Origin: Deltaproteobacteria bacterium
GTDB lineage: Bacteria; Myxococcota; XYA12-FULL-58-9; JAUUZB01
NCBI GenBank assembly: GCA_030590185.1
Contig: JAUUZB010000243.1
Span: 1-6,499 of the forward strand
Direction: 5' to 3'
DNA: 6,499 nt
Positions 1 through 6,040 of the stretch are shown in pieces. The notes beneath the pieces are model-generated. The model was not told the origin of the DNA. It ran no database searches and was given only the letters and a program-made list of their open reading frames with translations. Both the position numbers and the translations under genes were made by a program. How positions within the stretch are numbered: position 1 is the stretch's first letter; the number at the start of each line of letters is the position of its first letter.

Positions 1-2
1 AG

Positions 3-1439
3 CCGCTCCGGGTGGTGCACCGCGACGTCACCCCGGACAACATCCTCGTCACCTGGCCTGGCACGGTCAAGGTGGTGGACTTCGGCATCTCCAAGTCGGC
101 CGACCTTTCTAGCTCGACGCAGGCGGGGGAGATCAAGGGCAAGCTCAGCTACTTCTCGCCCGAGCAGCATCGCGAGTAGTCGCTCGACGGGCGCTCCGAC
201 ATCTTCTGTTTGGGCGCGGTCCTCTACGAGCTGTTGACCCGCTCGCGCGCCTTCGCGCGCCCCAATCCGGTGGACACCCTCGAGGCGATCCGCAAGAGCA
301 AGCTCGTCCCGGTTGAGACCTACCGCCCGGACATTCCCCCGCTCCTCGCCGTCATCCTCCACAAGATGCTGCGGCCCAATCAACGGGAGCGCCACGCCAA
401 TTGCCGCGAGCTATCGGAGGAGCTGCGCGGCTTCCTCGCGGATCGCCCGGCGTTCTCTCCCACGGACGCGGCCACGTTCATGCGCGATCTGTTCGACGGC
501 GCCGAGGAGGCCGAGCGGCGGACCTACGTGGGCGGCGACGGAGACCTCCCCACGGTGGTCAGCTCGGCGGGGGTATCGATCGACGGGTCGAGCCCGCTCG
601 AACCGACCCACATCATCTCCGCGCCCGAGCCCTTCGACGACAGCGACGAGGAGCTGACCTTGCCGGACGAGGAGTTTCCCTCGGGAACCGACTCCGACGA
701 GGAGCAGCTGGCACCCACCGGGCCGGTGAAGCTGGAGTTGGAGCCAACCTCCGAAATGGCGGGGCGCAAGGGCCGGCGTCCAAAGACGAGTGAGCCGGCC
801 ACGCCCGGCCGCGGGCCCCGCCGCAGCACCTTCGTGGTCGTCGTGCTCGTGGTGCTCTGTTTGGCGGTCGGGATCCCGGTGGGGGCTCGGTTGCTCAGCC
901 TCTACGTCCGGTCGGACGGGGAGCTGTCGACCCCGGATGGCTTTGCGACCCGCATGATCCCCAACCCGTCGGGGTCGGAGCGGACCGACGGGGAGCGGAG
1001 GTCTGGAATCTCCGGTCGCCGCCGTGCCAAGAAAAAGCCGGTTGGCAAGATCAAGCTGCGCTCCGAACCGGTGACCCGCGTGTTGCTCGATGGCCGCGCC
1101 GTGGGCAATACCCCGCTCGAGCTCACCGCACCGGTGGGACGTCACGAGGTCGTCTTGACCTCGCGCAAGGACGGCATCCGCCGCGCCTTTGTCCTCGACG
1201 TGACCAAGGGCGGCACCGCCGAGCGGGTGGAAAAATTCGGCAGGGGTTCGGTGATCATCAACAGCGAGCCCTACTCCAAGATTTTTCTGCGCGGTGAGAG
1301 CCTCGGGCACACGCCCAAGGTGGTGGAGGTCTACGAGGGTACGCACGTCTTTCGCCTGGTGAGCGGCCGCACGGAGATCAAGCGAACGGTCGTGGTCGGC
1401 ACGGGCGAGCGCGCCAAGATCGACGAAAAGATCGAGTGA
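3..1439 (+). pseudogene. Hanks-type Ser/Thr protein kinase with C-terminal TM and PEGA repeats, 5'-truncated by window edge and interrupted by an in-frame TAG
   Basis: Reading frame 3 encodes the catalytic half of a eukaryotic-like Ser/Thr kinase. The HRD loop (HRDVTPDN, nt 18-41), DFG (nt 78-86) and the APE-equivalent SPEQ (nt 156-167) are visible, followed by DGRSDIF (nt 186-206) and the C-lobe. An in-frame TAG at 177-179 falls between SPEQHRE and SLDGRSD. Homology resumes immediately in the same frame with no indel, so one substitution (for example CAG or GAG to TAG) explains it. Downstream are an acidic linker (about nt 615-710), one TM helix (about 825-893, rich in Val/Leu) and two PEGA-like repeats (about 1041-1214 and 1239-1436), each with a G-x-TP motif. 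Family knowledge: such kinases are inner-membrane, with a cytoplasmic kinase domain and periplasmic PEGA domains. A restart at TTG 210 would give a protein lacking all catalytic residues. TAG also ends the gene at 2374-2751, so reassignment of TAG is unlikely. Recent pseudogene or base-call error cannot be separated here. Confidence 0.85.
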
Positions 1440-1460
1440 CCCCGGGGCGCCCGTTTGTGC

Positions 1461-1466
1461 TAACCT
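1461..1466 (+). promoter_or_regulatory. Possible -10 box (TAACCT) placed for a leaderless or very short-leader transcript
   Basis: TAACCT, preceded by TGC (extended -10-like), begins 14 nt before the ATG at 1475. A start of transcription 7-8 nt downstream would fall at or next to the ATG. No good -35 is visible: GTGACC at 1436-1441 would need 19-bp spacing. A short GAGG lies only 4 nt before the ATG, too close for a standard Shine-Dalgarno. The same arrangement is seen before the genes at 3039 and 3829. Confidence 0.35.
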
Positions 1467-1474
1467 GAGGCGCG

Positions 1475-2373
<899 letters not shown>

Positions 2374-2374
<1 letters not shown>

Positions 2375-2751
2375 TGCGGTTCGTGAGCCTGGTGTTCGCC
2401 GGCGCGCTGTTGAGCGGCTGCGGCAACTACATCCTGGTGACGGTCGATTGCGACCGTGTGGTGCCGGTTGAGGTCGACGCCCTGGATCTGCGGGTGATGG
2501 ATCCCGATAGCCGCGAGTCCCTCGGACAGTTCGAGATCATCCTGGCAGAGTCGGAGAGTTTTCCGCTGGAGCTGTTGGTCGAGCCGGTGGCAGGGAGTCC
2601 TTCGCCGCTGCGCATCCGGATCTTGGCCCGGCAGTGTGGTGGTACGTGTGGCGACGACGCGGTGAGCGTGGCTCGGGCCGAGGCCCTGGTGACCTGGGAG
2701 GCGGGCGCGATCAACGAGGCGGAGTTTCCGGTGCTCGTAGATTTGCCGTAG
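2374..2751 (+). CDS. Small putative lipoprotein, function unknown
   Basis: This 125-aa protein begins with a lipoprotein signal (MRFVSLVFAG, lipobox LSGC with Cys16 as the lipidation site). The mature part is about 110 residues with alternating hydrophobic stretches suggesting a beta-sandwich, and carries Cys26 plus a C-x3-C pair (Cys88, Cys92) that could form disulfides in the periplasm. The ATG at 2374 is chosen over the in-frame 2251 start because it begins exactly at the signal peptide. It also overlaps the previous stop as TGATG and has GGGGAG 6 nt upstream. The longer version would add a Gly/His-rich extension that is simply the upstream gene read in another frame. Inference: translationally coupled to the upstream membrane-anchored protein and working with it at the envelope. 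I recognise no named family. Confidence 0.75.
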
Positions 2752-2840
2752 GTCCGACGACCGACTCGAAGCGGATCTGACATGGGGTTGCGAACTCATC
2801 CTGTGGACACGGGCAACAACAGGTCAAACTTCAAGGAACA

Positions 2841-2929
2841 GAGCCGAGCGAGACCGTAGGGCTCGCGGAGTTTCGGAGCGAGACCGTAGGGCTCGCGGAG
2901 TGCGGAGGGAGACCGCAGGGCTCGCGGAG
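2841..2929 (+). repeat. Three tandem copies of a ~30-bp hairpin-forming repeat
   Basis: Copies lie at 2841-2870, 2871-2900 and 2901-2929. The shared core is GCGAGACCGTAGGGCTCGC followed by GGAG, identical in copies 1 and 2. Copy 3 differs by a few bases and is one base shorter. Each core folds as a stem (GCGAG with CTCGC, then an A/G mismatch, then CC with GG) around a 3-nt loop. The array lies in a 287-bp gap between two same-strand genes. There are no unique spacers, so it is not a CRISPR. It does not resemble an intrinsic terminator because no T-run follows. It looks like a dispersed intergenic repeat; whether other copies exist cannot be judged from one window. Confidence 0.85.
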
Positions 2930-2960
2930 CCGCCGAAGGAGACGCCGCCAGGCGGCTCCG
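2925..2960. repeat. Perfect 10-bp inverted repeat next to the tandem array
   Basis: CGGAGCCGCC (2925-2934) is matched by GGCGGCTCCG (2951-2960) with a 16-nt loop. It overlaps the tail of the third tandem repeat, so the array and this hairpin may form one composite element. A strong GC stem without a U-tract could act as a Rho-dependent or transcript-stabilising 3' structure for the upstream lipoprotein gene, but that is inference. Confidence 0.7.
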
Positions 2961-2976
2961 CAGGCGCCCCCAAGGC

Positions 2977-3002
2977 ACCCACCGCGGAAGGAACCCACCG
3001 CG
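2977..3002 (+). repeat. Short direct repeat, ACCCACCGCG twice
   Basis: ACCCACCGCG occurs at 2977-2986 and 2993-3002, a 16-bp period, just upstream of the gene at 3039. It could be an operator-like direct repeat or simply the right-hand edge of the composite repeat region; the sequence does not decide between them. Confidence 0.4.
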
Positions 3003-3025
3003 TAGCGAAATCGCCCAACCCGGTG

Positions 3026-3031
3026 TACCCT
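3026..3031 (+). promoter_or_regulatory. Possible -10 box (TACCCT) for the gene at 3039
   Basis: TACCCT, preceded by GTG, begins 13 nt before the ATG at 3039, which would put transcription start at or within 1-2 nt of the ATG. No convincing -35 is visible. The G-rich bases directly before the ATG are too close to serve as a normal ribosome-binding site. It matches the boxes at 1461 and 3816. Confidence 0.35.
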
Positions 3032-3038
3032 TGGTGGG

Positions 3039-3773
3039 ATGGGCAGGAGCAAAGTCGTCGCGCTCGCGGTCCTGGTGACGGCCACGGCCGGTTGTTCATA
3101 CCCCAGGTTTGCGCCCCCGGCGCGGCTCGCGGCCGGTACCATGCCGGAGCCGGTGGCGGCGGGCACCGGGACTGCACGGGTGACCGGCAATTTCTGTTCG
3201 TATCTGCCCATGGGTGGCGAGCTGCGCGGGGAGTATGGCGTCAACGATCGGTTGACCGTCGACCTCGGGCTCACCACGGTCATGCCGGACCAGCTCACCT
3301 CTCTGCTGGGCAGTGGGGGCCTGCGTTTTCACCCCATCGACCACGAGTGGTTGCGGGTCGCCCTATCTCTCGCCTTTGGCACCGGCGCCGGTGGCGGCGG
3401 CCTCGGGGAAGACTGGGACGAGCAGTTCGCGCTCAGCACGGTGCTCGGCTTCGACCTCGGGGTGCGCTTCAGCGAGGCCTTCGGGTTGTACCTGGCCAAC
3501 CGCTACCAACTCAGCACCGCCCAGGGCGCGCCCACCAGCCACTGGGGGCTGCACCTGATCGGTGCCCAGCTCGACGTGGCGCCGTTCTTTTTTGGGCTCG
3601 AGGCCGGGGTGATCTACGTGGTGCGCAGGGGCAGCCTCGGCGAGGAGAGTGGTCTGCTAGGACCGTTCCCGCTGTTCGGCCTCACCGTGGGGGTGCGCTT
3701 CGACATCCTATCCACCGACGGCACACCCGAGCCGGTGCCGGACGTTCTGCTCGCGGCGGACCGGGGACGGTGA
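3039..3773 (+). CDS. Predicted outer-membrane beta-barrel-like exported protein (possible lipoprotein)
   Basis: This 244-aa protein has an N-terminal export signal (MGRSKVVALAVLVTATAGC). Cys19 in TAGC is a possible lipidation site, but Thr at -3 makes the lipobox atypical, so plain signal peptidase I cleavage is also possible. The rest is a series of amphipathic strands with Gly and aromatic residues, about ten by eye: residues 44-54, 60-68, 70-81, 92-99, 104-113, 128-145, 147-158, 168-183, 184-194 and 211-224. Short Gly/Asp/Asn turns lie between them. The last strand (PLFGLTVGVRFDI) resembles the closing strand of outer-membrane barrels, but about 20 residues follow it. No specific porin or transporter family is recognised. 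It starts a new unit after the 287-bp repeat-bearing gap and is followed by a 55-bp gap with a hairpin. Confidence 0.75.
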   Translation: MGRSKVVALAVLVTATAGCSYPRFAPPARLAAGTMPEPVAAGTGTARVTGNFCSYLPMGGELRGEYGVNDRLTVDLGLTTVMPDQLTSLLGSGGLRFHPIDHEWLRVALSLAFGTGAGGGGLGEDWDEQFALSTVLGFDLGVRFSEAFGLYLANRYQLSTAQGAPTSHWGLHLIGAQLDVAPFFFGLEAGVIYVVRRGSLGEESGLLGPFPLFGLTVGVRFDILSTDGTPEPVPDVLLAADRGR

Positions 3774-3782
3774 GAACCAGCG

Positions 3783-3799
3783 CTCGGCCCATTGCCGAG
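3783..3799. repeat. Small hairpin in the 3773/3829 gap
   Basis: CTCGGC (3783-3788) and GCCGAG (3794-3799) form a 6-bp stem with a 5-nt loop ten bases after the stop of the beta-barrel gene. There is no T-run, so it is at best a weak terminator or transcript 3'-end structure. It also overlaps TTGCCG (3792-3797), a possible -35 for the next gene. Confidence 0.4.
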
Positions 3800-3821
3800 G
3801 CCGGGCCGCGCTTGATACCAA
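3792..3821 (+). promoter_or_regulatory. Possible promoter (TTGCCG, 18 bp, TACCAA) for the phosphatase gene
   Basis: TTGCCG at 3792-3797 and TACCAA at 3816-3821 are separated by 18 bp. TACCAA begins 13 nt before the ATG at 3829, again predicting a start of transcription at or next to the start codon. AAGGG at 3820-3824 is only 4 nt from the ATG, so it is a poor ribosome-binding site. Confidence 0.35.
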
Positions 3822-3828
3822 GGGCCGC

Positions 3829-4428
3829 ATGCTACGCATCTATCTCACCCGCCACGGCGAGACCGACTGGAACGCCGAGGATCGCTTGCAGGGTTCGACC
3901 GACGTGCCGCTCAACGCCACCGGCCTCGCCCAAGCAGCCGAGCTCGCTGAACGCCTCGCCGGCACCGCCTTCGATCACATCTACACCAGCTCCATGCGGC
4001 GCAGTCGCGATACGGCCGCGCCCCTGGTTGGCCAGTCTCCGAGCACCGCGCTGCCGGAGCTCGACGAGCTCAGCCTCGGCTTCTTCGAGGGCCGCTCAGC
4101 CGATGAGCCTGGGATCGTCTGCGACCTGCGCCAACGGCTCGCCGATCCGACCGATAGTCTCGACGGCGGCGAGTCGACCGACGAACACTACGCCCGGGTG
4201 GCCACAGCGGCCCAACGCATCCGGGAGGCCCACCCCTCCGGGACGGTGTTGGTCATCGCCCACGGCGGCACGAACCGCCAACTGCTGCGCGCCTGGCTCG
4301 GCATCAGCGCCGAGGAAGCGTCCAACCATCATCAAGACCACGTTGAGCTCGTGGTGATCGAGATCGCCGACGACGGCGCCTACTTGATGCCCTTCGTGCC
4401 GGCCTCCAGGGATGGCTCTGTGTCCTGA
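3829..4428 (+). CDS. Histidine phosphatase superfamily protein (phosphoglycerate-mutase-like fold)
   Basis: This 199-aa protein carries the family signature at its N-terminus: LTRHGETDWN, with His9 as the residue that is transiently phosphorylated. Other conserved parts are SSMRRSRDTA (Arg57/58 phosphate pocket), the acid-donor segment ELDELSLGFFEG (Glu80 likely proton donor) and the second catalytic histidine in VIAHGG (His145). Length is normal for the single-domain branch. Members of this branch include cofactor-dependent phosphoglycerate mutases, alpha-ribazole phosphatases and broad-specificity phosphatases. No cobalamin gene is nearby, so the substrate is not assigned. No signal peptide is seen, so it should be cytoplasmic. 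The stop is 11 bp before the dusB start, so the two are probably cotranscribed. Confidence 0.92.
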   Translation: MLRIYLTRHGETDWNAEDRLQGSTDVPLNATGLAQAAELAERLAGTAFDHIYTSSMRRSRDTAAPLVGQSPSTALPELDELSLGFFEGRSADEPGIVCDLRQRLADPTDSLDGGESTDEHYARVATAAQRIREAHPSGTVLVIAHGGTNRQLLRAWLGISAEEASNHHQDHVELVVIEIADDGAYLMPFVPASRDGSVS

Positions 4429-4439
4429 ATTGGCACACG

Positions 4440-5441
4440 ATGCGGATCGGTCCCCACCAGCTCACCAGCCCCTGGATCCTGGCGCCGATGGCCGGCGTCA
4501 GCCAGATGCCCTTCCGGCGCCTCGCCCGGGAGCTCGGGGCGTCGGCGGCGCCCACCGAGCTGATCAGCGCCAAGGGCTTGATGTACGGCCAACGGCGCAC
4601 CGAGGGCTACCTGCGCCATCACCCGAGCGAGAAGCCGTTTTGGGTGCAGCTCTTCGGCGGCGAGCCGGAAGCGATGGCGATCGCGGCGGAGCGTGCCGAA
4701 GCCCTCGGCGCTGACATCCTCGACATCAACATGGGTTGTCCGGTGCGTAAGGTCACCAAGACCGGGGCCGGCGCGGGTCTCGCCCGCGAACCCGAGCGCG
4801 CCGTGCAGGTCGTGACGGCAATGATAAATCGCGTCAGTATACCGGTGACGATCAAGATCCGCAGCGGCTGGGACCACGACAGCATCGCGCCCTGGGAGCT
4901 CGTCGATCGTCTCGCCGGCGCGGGCGCGGCCTGTGTGGCGATCCACGCGCGCACCACCAAGCAGGCTTATTCTGGAACCGCCGATTGGAGCGTGATCGCC
5001 CGGTTGGTGGAGCGATCGCCGATCCCGGTGATCGGCAACGGCGACGCCTACACTCCGGCCCGCGCCCGCGCCCTGCTCGCCGAGACCGGCTGTGCGGCGG
5101 TGATGATCGGTCGCGGGGCGATGGGAAACCCGTGGATTTTCGAGCAGTTGAGCGCCGACCGGGCCCCGCCCACGGCGGCCGAGCGTTGGGCTCTGATCAA
5201 GCGTCACCTCACCGATCACGTCGCCAACGTCGGCGATGAGTTGCGCGGGGTGCGGTCCTTTCGACAACACCTGGTGTGGTATTCCCACGCCATGCCGCGG
5301 GGCTCGGCGTTTCGTCGGCAGGTGATGGGAATCGACGATATTGGGGAGCTACGGGGGGTTTGCGAGGATTTCTTCACGTCGGGGATACCGGCGGCCAACG
5401 CCGAGCCAGAGGCACACCCGGCCGGGGCGACGCTCGGCTGA
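4440..5441 (+). CDS. dusB: tRNA-dihydrouridine synthase, DusB-like
   Basis: This 333-aa FMN-dependent enzyme reduces uridine to dihydrouridine in the D-loop of tRNAs using NADPH. Visible motifs in order: LAPMAGVSQMPFR (residues 14-26, FMN site at the barrel start), VQLFGGEPE (69-77), DINMGCPV (95-102, Cys100 the catalytic cysteine), IKIRSGWD (138-145, Lys139 contacting FMN), IHARTTKQAYSG (168-179), VIGNGD (197-202) and MIGRGAMGNPW (222-232, FMN phosphate binding). A C-terminal helical RNA-binding domain follows. Length and motifs fit the DusB/NifR3 branch. No clear Shine-Dalgarno precedes the ATG, and it lies 11 bp after the phosphatase stop, so translational coupling is likely. In enterobacteria dusB precedes fis; here it instead directly precedes a tRNA-Ile/tRNA-Ala/23S unit. 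Confidence 0.95.
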   Translation: MRIGPHQLTSPWILAPMAGVSQMPFRRLARELGASAAPTELISAKGLMYGQRRTEGYLRHHPSEKPFWVQLFGGEPEAMAIAAERAEALGADILDINMGCPVRKVTKTGAGAGLAREPERAVQVVTAMINRVSIPVTIKIRSGWDHDSIAPWELVDRLAGAGAACVAIHARTTKQAYSGTADWSVIARLVERSPIPVIGNGDAYTPARARALLAETGCAAVMIGRGAMGNPWIFEQLSADRAPPTAAERWALIKRHLTDHVANVGDELRGVRSFRQHLVWYSHAMPRGSAFRRQVMGIDDIGELRGVCEDFFTSGIPAANAEPEAHPAGATLG

Positions 5442-5443
5442 GG

Positions 5444-5483
5444 TTCCCACGATCTCGTTGGATTCGGGAATGGCATTTTTTTT
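5444..5483 (+). terminator. Weak candidate intrinsic terminator after dusB, overlapping the rRNA upstream element
   Basis: TTCCC (5444-5448) can pair with GGGAA (5466-5470), followed four bases later by A and a run of eight T (5476-5483). The stem is only 5 bp with a 17-nt loop, so termination strength is doubtful. The same T-run is well placed as part of the upstream element of the promoter that follows; it may serve both roles. Confidence 0.25.
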
Positions 5484-5540
5484 GATTGAGATTGCTTTTT
5501 TTGTTGACGGGGAGGGCTGTTTACCGTAGATCAGCGCTCC
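5475..5540 (+). promoter_or_regulatory. rRNA-type sigma70 promoter with AT-rich upstream element, driving tRNA-Ile/tRNA-Ala/23S
   Basis: TTGACG (5504-5509) matches 5 of 6 bases of the -35 consensus. A 17-bp spacer leads to TAGATC (5527-5532), a modest -10, predicting a start near 5539-5540. Directly upstream, 5475-5503 is 23/29 A+T in otherwise GC-rich DNA and contains T8 (5476-5483) and T7 (5496-5502). These starts are 20 bp apart, about two helical turns, and lie where alpha-CTD-contacting UP elements sit in rRNA promoters. The discriminator (AGCGCTCC) is GC-rich, as in stringently controlled rRNA promoters. The -10 is the weakest part of the assignment. Confidence 0.7.
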
Positions 5541-5567
5541 CGCACCGAAGGGTGTGACGTTCTTTGA
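5541..5567 (+). promoter_or_regulatory. Leader antitermination module: boxB-like hairpin plus boxA
   Basis: CGCACC (5541-5546) and GGTGTG (5551-5556) form a 6-bp stem with one G-U pair around a GAAG loop. Two bases later comes GTTCTTTGA (5559-5567), the boxA-type sequence bound by NusB/NusE in bacterial rRNA leaders. The boxB-then-boxA order matches rRNA operons. The same nonamer recurs at 5879-5887 before 23S. The boxA bases can alternatively pair in a second stem (5557-5565 with 5572-5579, one bulged C), which could hide boxA. Confidence 0.6.
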
Positions 5568-5590
5568 GAGTAAAAACGTGCGAGATTTTG

Positions 5591-5607
5591 GGAAAGCGGT
5601 GCTTTCC
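5591..5607 (+). other. Perfect hairpin just upstream of tRNA-Ile
   Basis: GGAAAGC (5591-5597) and GCTTTCC (5601-5607) form a 7-bp perfect stem with a GGT loop, ending 11 bp before tRNA-Ile. In a primary transcript it would sit in the leader, where it might guide 5' processing of the pre-tRNA. It has no T-run, so it is not a standard terminator. Confidence 0.5.
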
Positions 5608-5618
5608 TGACCAGGTAC

Positions 5619-5695
5619 GGGCCTGTAGCTCAGCTGGTTAGAGCACGCGCTTGATAAGCGCGGGGTCGTAAGTTCAAATCTTACCAGGCCCACCA
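5619..5695 (+). tRNA. tRNA-Ile (anticodon GAT)
   Basis: A full 77-nt cloverleaf is visible. The acceptor stem is GGGCCTG/CAGGCCC (5619-5625 with 5685-5691), with discriminator A and an encoded CCA (5693-5695). The D-arm has AGCTCAGCTGGTTAGAGC, the anticodon stem is CGCGC/GCGCG with loop TTGATAA (5651-5657), and the anticodon GAT is at 5653-5655. The T-arm is GTAAG-TTCAAAT-CTTAC. This isoacceptor reads AUU/AUC and is the usual partner of tRNA-Ala(TGC) in 16S-23S spacers. Here it is the first gene of its transcription unit, because no 16S precedes it. Confidence 0.97.
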
Positions 5696-5729
5696 TTACC
5701 CGGCTGGCCTCATCCCCGTGCCCGACATT

Positions 5730-5805
5730 GGGGCCGTAGCTCAGTTGGGAGAGCGTGGGCTTTGCAAGCCTAAGGTCGTCGGTTCGATCCCGATCGGCTC
5801 CACCA
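5730..5805 (+). tRNA. tRNA-Ala (anticodon TGC)
   Basis: A complete 76-nt cloverleaf lies 34 bp after tRNA-Ile. The acceptor stem is GGGGCCG/CGGCTCC with one G-U pair (5730-5736 with 5795-5801), discriminator A and encoded CCA (5803-5805). The anticodon loop is TTTGCAA (5761-5767) with TGC at 5763-5765. The T-arm is GTCGG-TTCGATC-CCGAT with one G-U pair. The Ile-Ala order is the classical 16S-23S spacer pair. Confidence 0.97.
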
Positions 5806-5860
5806 TCGGAGCTCCATCGTCGGGGCTCACCGACAGAACTCGCACGAACTTTATAGATCG

Positions 5861-5897
5861 AACTCGATTCGTCGAGTTGTTCTTTGAAAACTGAATA
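5861..5897 (+). promoter_or_regulatory. Spacer antitermination module before 23S: UUCG hairpin plus boxA
   Basis: AACTCGA (5861-5867) and TCGAGTT (5872-5878) form a perfect 7-bp stem capped by a TTCG tetraloop. It abuts GTTCTTTGAAAACTGAATA (5879-5897), a well-known boxA-bearing sequence found before bacterial 23S genes. The order hairpin then boxA repeats that of the leader at 5541-5567, and the first nine boxA bases are identical in both places. The expected role is binding of the Nus complex to keep RNA polymerase antiterminated through 23S. Confidence 0.7.
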
Positions 5898-6040
5898 CCT
5901 TTGTGAAGAGAATCGCCAGCTGGAATTGTGCGTTAGCCCGCATGATTTACAGCAGGCATAAGCTGAGAAAAATGCTCAAGTGTGAGGAGTGGCGACACAG
6001 GTAGTGTCACCAGTTATGGCTTCTACTGGAAAGAATTCGA
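5898..6040 (+). other. Pre-23S spacer with two mutually exclusive stems
   Basis: This stretch between boxA and 23S holds no gene. TGGCGACAC (5990-5998) pairs with GTGTCACCA (6004-6012) with one C/A mismatch and a 5-nt loop. CCAGT (6010-6014) can instead pair with ACTGG (6025-6029); these use overlapping bases, so only one can form at a time. The region would normally include the 5' arm of the long stem that brackets 23S for RNase III processing. The 3' arm lies outside the window, so this cannot be tested here. Confidence 0.4.

Noticed and set aside
177..179. Pyrrolysine or reassigned TAG
   Set aside because: TAG also works as a normal stop at 2749-2751, and the site is not a known recoding context. 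A point mutation or base error is simpler.
1440..1474. Intrinsic terminator after the kinase (palindrome GGGCGCCC at 1445-1452)
   Set aside because: The palindrome has no loop and only a short GTTTG follows, so it cannot form a terminator hairpin.
2841..2929. CRISPR array
   Set aside because: The ~30-bp units abut directly with no unique spacers, and no cas genes are nearby.
2796..3298. Minus-strand ORFs of 60, 117 and 155 aa with short peptide repeats
   Set aside because: The peptide repeats come from the tandem DNA repeat in different frames, and the rest is antisense to the beta-barrel gene.
2900..4357. 485-aa plus-strand ORF
   Set aside because: It crosses the repeat array, the beta-barrel gene and most of the phosphatase gene in another frame. 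Its Arg/Pro/Ala-rich translation is a shadow of GC-rich coding DNA with no domain.
5349..5696. 115-aa minus-strand ORF across the leader and tRNA-Ile (contains FELTTPRLSS)
   Set aside because: This peptide is the antisense translation of a tRNA gene, a familiar spurious protein annotation. The plus strand holds a perfect tRNA.
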